DNA of 64,000 nucleotides, taken from positions 1 through 64,000 of the forward strand of contig JARGEQ010000091.1 of the NCBI GenBank assembly GCA_029211145.1, written 5' to 3'. This DNA comes from Marinimicrococcus flavescens (GTDB lineage Bacteria > Pseudomonadota > Alphaproteobacteria > Geminicoccales > Geminicoccaceae). The notes under the pieces were generated by a model. It did no database searches. It was not told the origin of the DNA and saw only the letters and a program-made list of their open reading frames with translations. The position numbers and the translations under genes are program-made. This document shows, piece by piece, positions 30,417-38,511 of the stretch (position 1 is the first letter of the stretch; each line of letters starts with the position of its first letter).

Positions 30417-31858
30417 ACATCACCGACGGCCTCTCCCGCCAGGCTGCCCTCCGGCCTTGGGCCATCGCCGTCCTGGGTACCGCCGGAGTCGTCCATTACG
30501 GCGCGCTGGACCGGATGGCAGCGCGCGCTTCCGGCTGGCTGCGGCGGCGGGGCGTGGTGCCGGGGCAGGTGGTGGGCCTCACTTTCCACGAACCGCTCAA
30601 CCATCTCGTTGCGGCACTGGCGCTCGCCCGCTGCGGCGCCGTTCAGGTGGCGCTGGCACCGGGCGATCCGGTGGCAATGCGGCGGCGGGTGGCGGACCTG
30701 GCGGGCGTGTCCGCGGTGGCGGGCGACGGCGAGGGAGGTGCCCTTGCCGACTGGCCTTTCCTGCGGCCGGAGTCGGGCTGGCTCGATGCGGACGCGCCCG
30801 CAGAGCCCGCCTTGCGTCACGAGGATGGCGCGTCCCCCTGGCTGGTCTCCCAGTCGTCGGGCACGACGGGAACGCCCAAGCTCTTCCACCTCAGCCACGA
30901 CGACACGGCCGCCCGCGAGCGGCGCGAGAGCGGGGCCAGCCTCGTGCGCGCCGACGACGTGTTCTTCTCTCCCGTCGCGCTCGACTTTTCCGCCGCCAAG
31001 CTGCACATGCTGACCTGCCTGAACCACGGGGGAGCGCTCGTGCTCGAGCGCCACGGCAGCCTGCACGAGATTGCCGCCCGGCTCGACGCGTGCCGGGTCA
31101 GCTACATCTACGCCCCGCCTACCTGGGCCGCGGCGATGTTGCAGATCTGCGCCGGGGACAAGCCGCGTTTCCCGCGGCTGCGCGTCCTGCGCCTTGGGGC
31201 CGGCGCCTCCGACGAGGCTTTGCGGCAGGCCGTGCTCCGCGGCCTGTCGCCCAATCTCTTCGCGAGCTACGGGACCAACGATGCCGGGGGCATCGCCGTC
31301 GCCGATCCGGCCGCGGTGGCGTCATGCCCCGGCACCATCGGCACGATCCTCGAGGGGCTGCGCTGGGAGGTTGTCGACGGGGAGGACCGGCCGCTGCCGG
31401 CGGGGACGCCCGGCCGGCTGCGCCTCTCCGGCCCGGGCGTGGTGACCGGCTACCTGGACCCGCAGCTCGACGCCCGCCATCTCAAGGACGGCTGGTTCTA
31501 TCCCGGCGACATGGTCTCGGCCGACGCTGCGGGGCGGCTCACCTTCCACGGCCGCGTCGACGACATGATGAACTTCGACGGGATCAAGATATTTCCGGCC
31601 GAGATCGAGCAGGTGCTGCTCGCCCACCCGGCGGTGGCCGAGGCGGCGGCCTTTCCGCTGCGCGTCATGACGAGCCGTGACGTGCCGATGGCAGCGGTGG
31701 TGTTGCGCCGGCCGGTCGACGGGGAGGAGCTGGTCGGCTTCTGCCGCGAGCGGCTGGGCGTCCGCTCGCCGCGGCGGGTGTTCGTTCTCGACGCTCTGCC
31801 CCGGAACGCGGTGGGCAAGGTTCTCCGGCGCGAGCTGTCGGCACGCCTGCGCGCGTAG
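30413..31858 (+). CDS. Adenylate-forming enzyme 4 of 4 (AMP-binding, acyl-CoA ligase-like)
   Basis: Fourth tandem copy, 481 residues, start ATG overlapping the stop of copy 3 (ATGA). Motifs: SSGTTGTPK, YGTNDAGG, YPGD, GRVDDMMNFDG, and the catalytic lysine in LPRNAVGKVLRREL. Slightly shorter than the others because of a trimmed loop near residue 105. A single open frame also runs through the third gene into this one, but the ATG, the overlap and the conserved N-terminus mark the real start. The ferredoxin oxidoreductase gene begins 77 bases downstream. Confidence 0.88.
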   Translation: MNITDGLSRQAALRPWAIAVLGTAGVVHYGALDRMAARASGWLRRRGVVPGQVVGLTFHEPLNHLVAALALARCGAVQVALAPGDPVAMRRRVADLAGVSAVAGDGEGGALADWPFLRPESGWLDADAPAEPALRHEDGASPWLVSQSSGTTGTPKLFHLSHDDTAARERRESGASLVRADDVFFSPVALDFSAAKLHMLTCLNHGGALVLERHGSLHEIAARLDACRVSYIYAPPTWAAAMLQICAGDKPRFPRLRVLRLGAGASDEALRQAVLRGLSPNLFASYGTNDAGGIAVADPAAVASCPGTIGTILEGLRWEVVDGEDRPLPAGTPGRLRLSGPGVVTGYLDPQLDARHLKDGWFYPGDMVSADAAGRLTFHGRVDDMMNFDGIKIFPAEIEQVLLAHPAVAEAAAFPLRVMTSRDVPMAAVVLRRPVDGEELVGFCRERLGVRSPRRVFVLDALPRNAVGKVLRRELSARLRA

Positions 31859-31935
31859 GCCAGCCATCCGCCCCCGGCCCTTACCGCGAGCCGCTCCCGT
31901 GCTAGATTCCTGCACAGATAAAGGCAGGGATGGCC

Positions 31936-34900
31936 ATGGCGACGACGCTTACCAACGTCACGCTCGACGATAAGTACACGCTCGGCGAAGGGCGGATCTT
32001 TCTCACCGGCATCCAGGCGCTGGTGCGGCTGCCGCTCGAGCAGCGCCGCCGCGACGAGGCGGCGGGCGTCCGGACGGCAGGCTACATCACGGGCTATCGC
32101 GGCTCGCCGCTGGGCGGTTACGACCAGCAGCTGGCGCGGGCGAGGAGCCTTCTCGACGCCCTGCGGGTGATCCACCAGCCGGGCGTCAACGAGGATCTGG
32201 CGGCGACCGCGGTTCAGGGAACCCAGCAGGTGGGGCTCTCCGGCGAGAGCCGCCACGACGGCGTCTTCGCCATCTGGTACGGCAAGGGCCCGGGCGTCGA
32301 CCGCTCGGGCGATGCCATCCGCCACGGCAATCTCTTCGGCACGGCGGCGCATGGCGGCGTGCTGCTGCTGCTGGGCGACGACCATATCTGCGAGAGCAGC
32401 ACCACCGCGCACCAGAGCGAGTACGCCATGGTCGACGCGATGGTGCCGATCCTCAACCCCTCGGGGGTGCAGGAGATTCTCGACTACGGGCTCTACGGGA
32501 TCGCGATGTCGCGGTTCTCGGGCGTCTGGGTATCGCTCAAGTGCATCCACGACACGGTAGAGAGCACGGGCTCCGTCCAGGTGGGGCCGGGGCGGGCGGC
32601 GGTGCGTCTGCCCGAGGACTACACGCCGCCGCCGCAGGGTCTCAACATCCGCATCCCGCCCGAGACCCCCTGGCCGCCCATGGCGCTGGAGGTCGAGCGG
32701 CTGCTGCATGTCGAGAAGCTCGAGGCGGCGCGCGCCTTCGCGCGGGCCAACGGGCTCGACCGGGTAGTGCTGGGCGGCGAGGGGGCGTGGCTTGCCATCG
32801 TCTCCACCGGCAAATCCTATCTCGACCTGGTGGCGGCGCTGGACGAGCTCGGGATCGACGAGGCCAGGGCGCGTGCGCTCGGCGTCAGGGTCTACAAGGT
32901 CGCCATGCCCTGGCCGCTCGAGCCGGTGATGCTGGAGCGTGCCGTGGCCGGCGCCGAGAAGGTGCTGGTGGTCGAGGAGAAGCGGCCGCTCATCGAGGAC
33001 CAGATCAAGGAGCTGCTCTACGACCTGGCGCAGCGCCCGCGGGTCATCGGCAAGCGCGACGAGAGCGGCGCGCCGCTCTTCCCCTCGCACGGCCAGCTCG
33101 ACGCCAACATGGTGGCAATCGCCATCGCCAGGCGTGTGGCCGAGCACACGGGGGACGCGGAGATCCGGGCGCGCCTGGGCGAGCTCGAGGAGCGCCAGAA
33201 GACGCTGGCCGCGGCCGCACCCGGCATGGTGCGGCTGCCGTGGTTCTGCCCGGGCTGCCCGCACAACACCAGCACCCGGGTGCCCGAGGGCTCGAAGGCG
33301 ATGGCCGGCATCGGCTGTCACTTCATGGTCACCTGGATGGACCGCAAGACCGAGGGCTTCACCCAGATGGGCGGCGAGGGCGCCTCGTGGCTGGGCATGG
33401 CGCCGTTCTCGACCCGTGGCCACATCTTCCAGAACATCGGCGACGGCACGTTCTACCATTCGGGCTCGCTGGCGATCCGGGCGGCCAAGGCGTCCGGCGC
33501 CAACATCACCTTCAAGATCCTCTACAATGACGCGGTCGCCATGACCGGCGGCCAGAAGATGGAGACGGCCAACCTCACCGTGCCGCAGATCACGCGGCTG
33601 CTCGAGGCAGAGGGCGTGGCCGAGATCGAGGTGGTGACCGACGAGCCGGAGAAATATCCCGGCGGAGGATTCCCCGCCGGCGTCCGGGTCCGCCACCGCG
33701 ACGAGCTGGAGACGGTGCAGCGGCGGCTGCGCGAGGTGCCGGGCGTCACCGCCATCGTCTATGACCAGACCTGCGCGGCCGAGAAGCGCCGGCGCCGCAA
33801 GCGCGGCACCTTCCCCGACCCGGACGAGCGGGTGGTGATCAACGAGCTGGTCTGCGAGGGCTGCGGCGATTGCGGGGTGCAGTCGAATTGTGTGGCGGTG
33901 CAGCCGGTGGAGACCGAGCTCGGCCGCAAGCGGCGCATCGACCAGTCGGCCTGCAACAAGGATTTCTCCTGCCTCAAGGGCTTTTGCCCGAGCTTCGTCA
34001 GTGTGAAGGGGGGAAAGCTCAGGAAGGGAGCGGCGGGCGTGCGCGAGGCGCCATTCCCGGTGCTGCCCGAGCCCGAGTTGCCGGCGCTGGAGCGCGGCTA
34101 CGGCATCGTGGTGACGGGCATCGGCGGCACCGGCGTCATCACCATCGCGGCGCTGCTCGGCATGGCGGCCCATCTCGAGGGCAAGACCTGTGTGGCGCTC
34201 GACATGGTGGGCCTGGCGCAGAAGGGCGGAGCGGTGGTGAGCCACCTCAAGCTGGCGCCGGCGGGCATGGAGATCGGCTCGCCGCGCATCGCCGCCGGCG
34301 GGGCCTCGCTGCTGCTGGGCTGCGACATGGTGGTGGCGGCCGGCAAGACGGCGCTGCCGGCGGTGCGCAAGGGGTTCACGCGGGCGGTGGTGAATCTCGA
34401 GGAGACGATGACCGGCGCCTTCACCCGCGATCCCGATCTCGCCTATCCGCGCGGCCGGATGCGTGCGGCGCTCGAGAGTGCTGCGGGCTCCGGGGCGGTC
34501 GACTTCGTCGACGCCTCGCGTCTCGCCACGCGGCTCCTGGGCGATGCCATCGGCGCCAATCTCTTCATGGTGGGCTACGCCTGGCAGAAGGGGCTGCTGC
34601 CGCTCTCGCGCGAGGCCATCGAGCGGGCGGTCGCGATCAACGGCGTGGCGGTCGCCTTCAACAAGGAGGCCTTCACGTGGGGCAGGCGGGCCGCCCACGA
34701 CATGGCGGCGGTGGAGAGGCTGGCGCAGGCCGGCGAGCGGCGCCGCGTCATGCCGCAGGGGCTCGACGAGCTGATCGGCCAGCGTGCGGCCTTCCTCGAG
34801 GACTGGCAGGACAGGGCCCATGCCGAGCGCTACCGGCGCGTCGTGGCGCGGGTCCGCGAGGCCGAGGAGCGGCAGGTGCCGGGCAGCACCGCCCTGGCCG

Positions 34901-35418
34901 AGGCGGCCGCCCGAGGCCTCTTCAAGCTGATGAGCTACAAGGACGAGTACGAGGTGGCGCGGCTCTACAGCTCGGGCGCCTTCCAAAAGCAGCTCGAGGC
35001 CGAGTTCGAGAGCTGGGAGAGCCTCGAGGTCCACCTCGCTCCGCCCGCGACGGCACGCCGTGATCCGGCAACCGGTCATCTGCAGAAGCGCCGCTACGGT
35101 CCCTGGATGCTGCGCGCCTTCGGCCTGCTGGCCCGCTTCAAGGGGCTGCGCGGCACGGCGCTCGATCCGTTCGGCTACACCGAGGAGCGCCGCACGGAGC
35201 GCCGGCTGGTGGAGGAGCACGAGCGGCTTTTGGAAGAGATCGCCGCGAGACTGGAGCCCGGGACTCTCGAGCTGGCGGTGGCGCTGGCCCGGCTGCCGGA
35301 GGAGGTCCGCGGGTTCGGCCACGTCAAGGAGGCGAACCTCGAGCGGGCGAAGGCGCGGGAGGAGGAGCTTTTGGCGGCCTTCCGCGGCGAAAGGCCGGTG
35401 CTGGAGGCCGCCGAATAG
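31936..35418 (+). CDS. Indolepyruvate ferredoxin oxidoreductase, fused alpha/gamma chain
   Basis: Oxidises aryl-pyruvates such as indolepyruvate to aryl-acetyl-CoA with reduction of ferredoxin. The 1160-residue single chain corresponds to the fused proteobacterial form of IorA and IorB. The N-terminal pyrimidine domain has GYRGSPLGGYD; the TPP domain follows CPGCPHNTS near residue 437; an iron-sulfur region near 640 has CEGCGDCG and later Cys residues (CNKDFSCLKGFCPSF); the gamma-type domain starts near 728 with TGIGGTGVITIAALLG. ATG at 31936 is chosen because its AGGCAGGG lies at proper distance; an ATG two codons earlier abuts the site. Confidence 0.92.
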   Translation: MATTLTNVTLDDKYTLGEGRIFLTGIQALVRLPLEQRRRDEAAGVRTAGYITGYRGSPLGGYDQQLARARSLLDALRVIHQPGVNEDLAATAVQGTQQVGLSGESRHDGVFAIWYGKGPGVDRSGDAIRHGNLFGTAAHGGVLLLLGDDHICESSTTAHQSEYAMVDAMVPILNPSGVQEILDYGLYGIAMSRFSGVWVSLKCIHDTVESTGSVQVGPGRAAVRLPEDYTPPPQGLNIRIPPETPWPPMALEVERLLHVEKLEAARAFARANGLDRVVLGGEGAWLAIVSTGKSYLDLVAALDELGIDEARARALGVRVYKVAMPWPLEPVMLERAVAGAEKVLVVEEKRPLIEDQIKELLYDLAQRPRVIGKRDESGAPLFPSHGQLDANMVAIAIARRVAEHTGDAEIRARLGELEERQKTLAAAAPGMVRLPWFCPGCPHNTSTRVPEGSKAMAGIGCHFMVTWMDRKTEGFTQMGGEGASWLGMAPFSTRGHIFQNIGDGTFYHSGSLAIRAAKASGANITFKILYNDAVAMTGGQKMETANLTVPQITRLLEAEGVAEIEVVTDEPEKYPGGGFPAGVRVRHRDELETVQRRLREVPGVTAIVYDQTCAAEKRRRRKRGTFPDPDERVVINELVCEGCGDCGVQSNCVAVQPVETELGRKRRIDQSACNKDFSCLKGFCPSFVSVKGGKLRKGAAGVREAPFPVLPEPELPALERGYGIVVTGIGGTGVITIAALLGMAAHLEGKTCVALDMVGLAQKGGAVVSHLKLAPAGMEIGSPRIAAGGASLLLGCDMVVAAGKTALPAVRKGFTRAVVNLEETMTGAFTRDPDLAYPRGRMRAALESAAGSGAVDFVDASRLATRLLGDAIGANLFMVGYAWQKGLLPLSREAIERAVAINGVAVAFNKEAFTWGRRAAHDMAAVERLAQAGERRRVMPQGLDELIGQRAAFLEDWQDRAHAERYRRVVARVREAEERQVPGSTALAEAAARGLFKLMSYKDEYEVARLYSSGAFQKQLEAEFESWESLEVHLAPPATARRDPATGHLQKRRYGPWMLRAFGLLARFKGLRGTALDPFGYTEERRTERRLVEEHERLLEEIAARLEPGTLELAVALARLPEEVRGFGHVKEANLERAKAREEELLAAFRGERPVLEAAE

Positions 35419-35432
35419 GGGGCCGACGCGAC

Positions 35433-35455
35433 GAGGGGCGCCGGTGGCGCCCCTC
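35433..35455. terminator. Bidirectional stem-loop between the oxidoreductase gene and the hibernation factor gene
   Basis: A perfect 10-bp stem (GAGGGGCGCC / GGCGCCCCTC) with a 3-base loop in the 60-base gap between two convergent stop codons. No T-run is present. Position and stability support a shared terminator. Confidence 0.6.
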
Positions 35456-35478
35456 TGCGATCAAGCCGAAGGCCGGGT

Positions 35479-36063
35479 TCAGCCGCTCGGCATGCGGATC
35501 GATTCGCCCATCCGCCGGACCGAGCTCGCCTGCGGGCCCATCGGGCCTTCGCCGCTGGCGCGGGTCACCGCCACCATGGTGCCGCTGTCGAGTGCCTCGA
35601 AGTCGAGCCCCTGCAGCACCGTCTCGCTGAAGAACAGGTTGGTGCCGCCGGAGACCTCGACGAAGCCGTAGCGCTCCTCGGGGAACAGTCGGACGATGCG
35701 ACCCGCCTCCATCTCCGCCTCGTGCTCCTTGACGTCCTTGCGGCGGATCCGCCGCGCATCCTCGAGCTGGCGCTCGATCGCGTCGAACACGGTGGTGACG
35801 ACCCGGCCGGTGCCGTCCTTCGTCTCGCGCGGCTCCTCCGAGCTCTTGCTCACCATCGTGCGGCCCGGCACCTCGACCTCCACGCTGAGGCCCACCGGCA
35901 CCTTGCCCGCGCCGGGACTGCGATAGGGGGTCTCCACGACGACGCGGCACCCGATAATATCGGGATGGAGCCTCTCGAGACGCCCCACACGGTCGCGGAT
36001 ACGGCCCTCCAGGGCCTCCGAGCGCTCGATGTTGCGGAAGGTGATCTGGAGAGGCGTCTGCAC
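35479..36063 (-). CDS. Ribosome-associated HPF/RaiA-like protein with C-terminal cold-shock domain
   Basis: A 194-residue two-domain protein. Residues 1-95 form a ribosome hibernation (S30AE, HPF/RaiA) domain: LQITFRNIERSEALEGRI and the RLHPDIIGCRVVVE strand. The C-terminal part (about 120-165) is a cold-shock/S1-like fold with GRIVRLFPEERYGFVEV and LFFSETVL. HPF domains bind the 30S decoding centre in resting cells; the cold-shock part would add RNA binding. The start is a GTG at 36063 with GGGAG nine bases upstream. Such fusions occur in alphaproteobacteria, but this gene is not the long HPF that makes 100S dimers. Confidence 0.82.
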   Translation of the reverse strand: MQTPLQITFRNIERSEALEGRIRDRVGRLERLHPDIIGCRVVVETPYRSPGAGKVPVGLSVEVEVPGRTMVSKSSEEPRETKDGTGRVVTTVFDAIERQLEDARRIRRKDVKEHEAEMEAGRIVRLFPEERYGFVEVSGGTNLFFSETVLQGLDFEALDSGTMVAVTRASGEGPMGPQASSVRRMGESIRMPSG

Positions 36064-36155
36064 GATCGGTTCTCCCGTGGGTTGCCACCCTAACAAATGT
36101 TGCGCTTCGGGCGCGTTCCCGCAAGGGCGCAAAGCCGCGGCGCGGGGAAGCTCCT

Positions 36156-36599
36156 TCAGGACGAGCCTGCGCCCTCGGGCCAGGCGGCGCGAAGGGGGCG
36201 CGGCAGGGAGTTGACCACCTTCCGGACCTCGCCGGCATCGACTCGCGCGGCGAGCACGGCGAAGACCGCCTGCACAAGATCCTGTGCCCGCCCGCCGCTG
36301 TCGCCGGGCAGCTCGCGGCGTACATGGTCGAGAAACTCGTCCCACTGATGCTCGCGCGTCGGCGTGGCGGCAAGCCGCCATCCTTCATAGTAGATGCCGC
36401 GCACGAGCAGGGGCAGCTGTGCCCCCAGATGGACCGCCAGCTCGGGCGGCAGACGGTCCCGCAGGGCATGAAGGGTGGCGCGCAGCCCGAGATAGGCCAG
36501 GTGGCGGTCCTGGGTGGCCAGCCGCTCCATGATCTGCTTCAGCCACTCGTTGGTCTTGTGGAGGGTGGTGTCGAAGACCTCGAGGCCGGTGCTGCTCAT
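36156..36599 (-). CDS. DUF2267 family protein
   Basis: Soluble 147-residue protein of the DUF2267 family, function unknown. Recognised by the N-terminal FDTTLHKTNEWLKQI, then LRATLHALRDRLPPELAVHLGAQLP, RGIYYEGW and the final FLDHVRREL. The fold is all-helical. Members are often found among stress or envelope genes. GGAGG is 7 bases before the ATG at 36599. It is downstream of the uracil-DNA glycosylase gene on the same strand, 59 bases away. Confidence 0.85.
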   Translation of the reverse strand: MSSTGLEVFDTTLHKTNEWLKQIMERLATQDRHLAYLGLRATLHALRDRLPPELAVHLGAQLPLLVRGIYYEGWRLAATPTREHQWDEFLDHVRRELPGDSGGRAQDLVQAVFAVLAARVDAGEVRKVVNSLPRPLRAAWPEGAGSS

Positions 36600-36658
36600 C
36601 GTCGCTCCTCCCGTCCCCCCAGCTTGCGCTTTACCGCACGGGTCGGGCAAGGCGCTTT

Positions 36659-37321
36659 TCAGCTGCCGTCCGGTCGCGGCTCCCGCGCCGACGCCAGCTC
36701 GGGCAGTGCCGATGCGAGCTTTCGGCGCAGTTCCGGCACCAGCTCCTCGTCGAACCATGGATGGCGCTTGAACCAGCCATTGTTGCGGCCCGAGGGGTGG
36801 GGCAGGGGCACGAACCGTTCGGGCATGGAGCGGAAGGCGCGGACCGTCTCGGTGAGGCTGCCCTTGCGGTGGCCGCCTAGATACCAGCGGTGCGCGTAGC
36901 TGCCGGCCAGCAGCACCAGCCGCAGCTCGGGCATCCGGGCGAGGAGGCGGCCATGCCACAAGGGCGCGCACTCGGGCCTCGGCGGCATGTCGCCCGAGGC
37001 GGCGCGGCCCGGATAGCAAAAGCCCATCGGCACGATGGCGAAGCGCCGCTCGTCGTAGAAGGTCGCGCGGTCGACGCCCATCCAGGCACGCAGCCGGTCG
37101 CCGGACGGGTCGTTCCACGGAATGCCCGTGTCGTGCACCCGCGTTCCCGGCGCCTGGCCGACGATCAGCACCCGGGCCGTGGGCGAGGCGCGCACCACCG
37201 GCCGCGGCCCGAGCGGCAGGTGGGCGGCGCAGGCCGTGCAGGCGCGGATCTTCGCGAGCAGGTTCTCGATACAGGGGTCCGTGCCGGCGGCCGGTGCGCC
37301 GGCGTCGCTGTCGATGTCCAA
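36659..37321 (-). CDS. Uracil-DNA glycosylase superfamily protein, Fe-S type
   Basis: DNA repair enzyme of the uracil-DNA glycosylase superfamily, 220 residues, excising uracil or related damaged bases. Motif 1 is GQAPGTRVHDTG, motif 2 is HPSGRNNGWF near the C-terminus. Four Cys in the pattern CxxC (near 28-31) and C-x14-C around FCYPG...PEC match the Fe-S cluster ligands of family 4/5 enzymes. The ATG at 37321 precedes a short variable N-terminus. No partner gene is evident. Confidence 0.82.
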   Translation of the reverse strand: MDIDSDAGAPAAGTDPCIENLLAKIRACTACAAHLPLGPRPVVRASPTARVLIVGQAPGTRVHDTGIPWNDPSGDRLRAWMGVDRATFYDERRFAIVPMGFCYPGRAASGDMPPRPECAPLWHGRLLARMPELRLVLLAGSYAHRWYLGGHRKGSLTETVRAFRSMPERFVPLPHPSGRNNGWFKRHPWFDEELVPELRRKLASALPELASAREPRPDGS

Positions 37322-37459
37322 GCCGTAGGTCCCGAACGGTGGCCGTCAGCCTTGCAGATAGGCGGCGCCGACCCGTCGAGAAAGGCTGCTGCGCACATTT
37401 GCCCGGATGGACACCGGCGGCCGGCAGCCCGGAGGCCCCGGCCGCCGGCGCTGGCGCAT

Positions 37460-37846
37460 TCAGGCGCTCGGGGCGTCCATCGCCGCCAGCAGATCGCCGC
37501 ATGCCCGTGCAACGTCACGGTCGTTGAGCTTGGCCGCACCGGGCAGGCTCCCCCACTTGCCGGCCTCGATGAAGCTGCCGCGGCTGTAGGAGCTTTTTTC
37601 CTTCAGCGCCGCGAGCTGTGCGGTGGCGTCGCTGGCCGCCATGAAGCGGTTGACGCAGAGCGATGCCGCGAGCTGGGTGCGGGCGTCGTCGGCCGCGTTG
37701 CGGGCCATCGAGCCGGCGGTGCCGCCGGTGACCCAGCCGCCCCAGCTGAACCCGAGGATGATGGCGGCAACCACCGCCGCCGCAGTCGACCAGAACCACA
37801 TAGTCTTGGTGGGACGGTACGAATCGAAACTCTGTCGCCAGGCCAT
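37460..37846 (-). CDS. Hypothetical membrane-anchored protein
   Basis: A 128-residue protein of unknown function with one N-terminal membrane helix (about 16-38, MWFWSTAAAVVAAIILGFSW) and a polar outer domain containing two cysteines (LCVNRF, ARACGDL). The outer part reads like a substrate-free helical domain; no known family is recognised. AGGAGA lies 7-12 bases before the ATG. The upstream region is AT-rich, unusual for this window, and may hold its promoter. Confidence 0.7.
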   Translation of the reverse strand: MAWRQSFDSYRPTKTMWFWSTAAAVVAAIILGFSWGGWVTGGTAGSMARNAADDARTQLAASLCVNRFMAASDATAQLAALKEKSSYSRGSFIEAGKWGSLPGAAKLNDRDVARACGDLLAAMDAPSA

Positions 37847-38058
37847 GGCGCTCTCCTCTGAATGAAGGTGGAATAAGCGCCCTTACCCAAGCGTCTATTT
37901 ACTTGTTTCGAAAATTCATTATGCGTTAGTCTGGCCGCCCGGTCGAGAAATAACTGGACGAGCGCGCTCTGCGCCCGCCGGGAGCGGGCCGCGAAGAGCG
38001 ATGCGGGTCGAGCGGGTGGTGCGGCGGCGCGGGGCGTTTTTGGCCCCGTGGCGAGCCT

Positions 38059-38481
38059 TCAGGGCAGGCTCACCTCGCCGTTCTCGCCGAGCGGCCAGAA
38101 CGGGTTCCAGGCGATCTCCCAGAGATGCCCGTCCGGATCGGCGACACAGGCGGCATGCCCGCCCCACGACGTGTCGGCCGGGGCCTTCGTTACGCTGCCG
38201 CCGGCGGTCTTCCATGCATCGACGAGGGCAGCGACCTCGTCCTTCTCGCGGACATTGTGGGCCAGCACGATGCCGTGGCCCGCCGGGTCCGCCGTCCCGA
38301 CGCCGGCGTCGCGGGCCATGTCCTTCCCGCCATAAAGGGCGAGGACGAGGCCGCCCGTCTGGAAGAAGGCGACCTCGCCGCTGGTGGGGCCGCGCGCCTT
38401 CCAGCCCAGTTTTTCGTAGAAGGCGCGGGCCCGGGCGACGTCGGCGACGCCCAGGGTCACGACGCTGAGGCGCTGCTCCAT
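38059..38481 (-). CDS. VOC (glyoxalase-fold) family protein
   Basis: Single-domain vicinal oxygen chelate protein, 140 residues, with VVTLGVADVARARAFYEKLGW as first beta-alpha unit and the closing ADPDGHLWEIAWNPFWPL containing the expected acidic metal ligand. Family members are dioxygenases, lyases or resistance proteins; the substrate is unknown. The gene follows the aminotransferase gene by 30 bases on the same strand, so it is likely cotranscribed. Confidence 0.85.
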   Translation of the reverse strand: MEQRLSVVTLGVADVARARAFYEKLGWKARGPTSGEVAFFQTGGLVLALYGGKDMARDAGVGTADPAGHGIVLAHNVREKDEVAALVDAWKTAGGSVTKAPADTSWGGHAACVADPDGHLWEIAWNPFWPLGENGEVSLP

Positions 38482-38511
38482 TGCCCCACCTCCGTGGATG
38501 GACGCGGGAGC

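Noticed and set aside
31498..35322. A 1274-codon open frame antisense to the oxidoreductase gene
   Set aside because: High GC keeps antisense frames open. Its His/Arg/Gly-rich composition matches no family, whereas the sense frame has clear TPP and Fe-S motifs.
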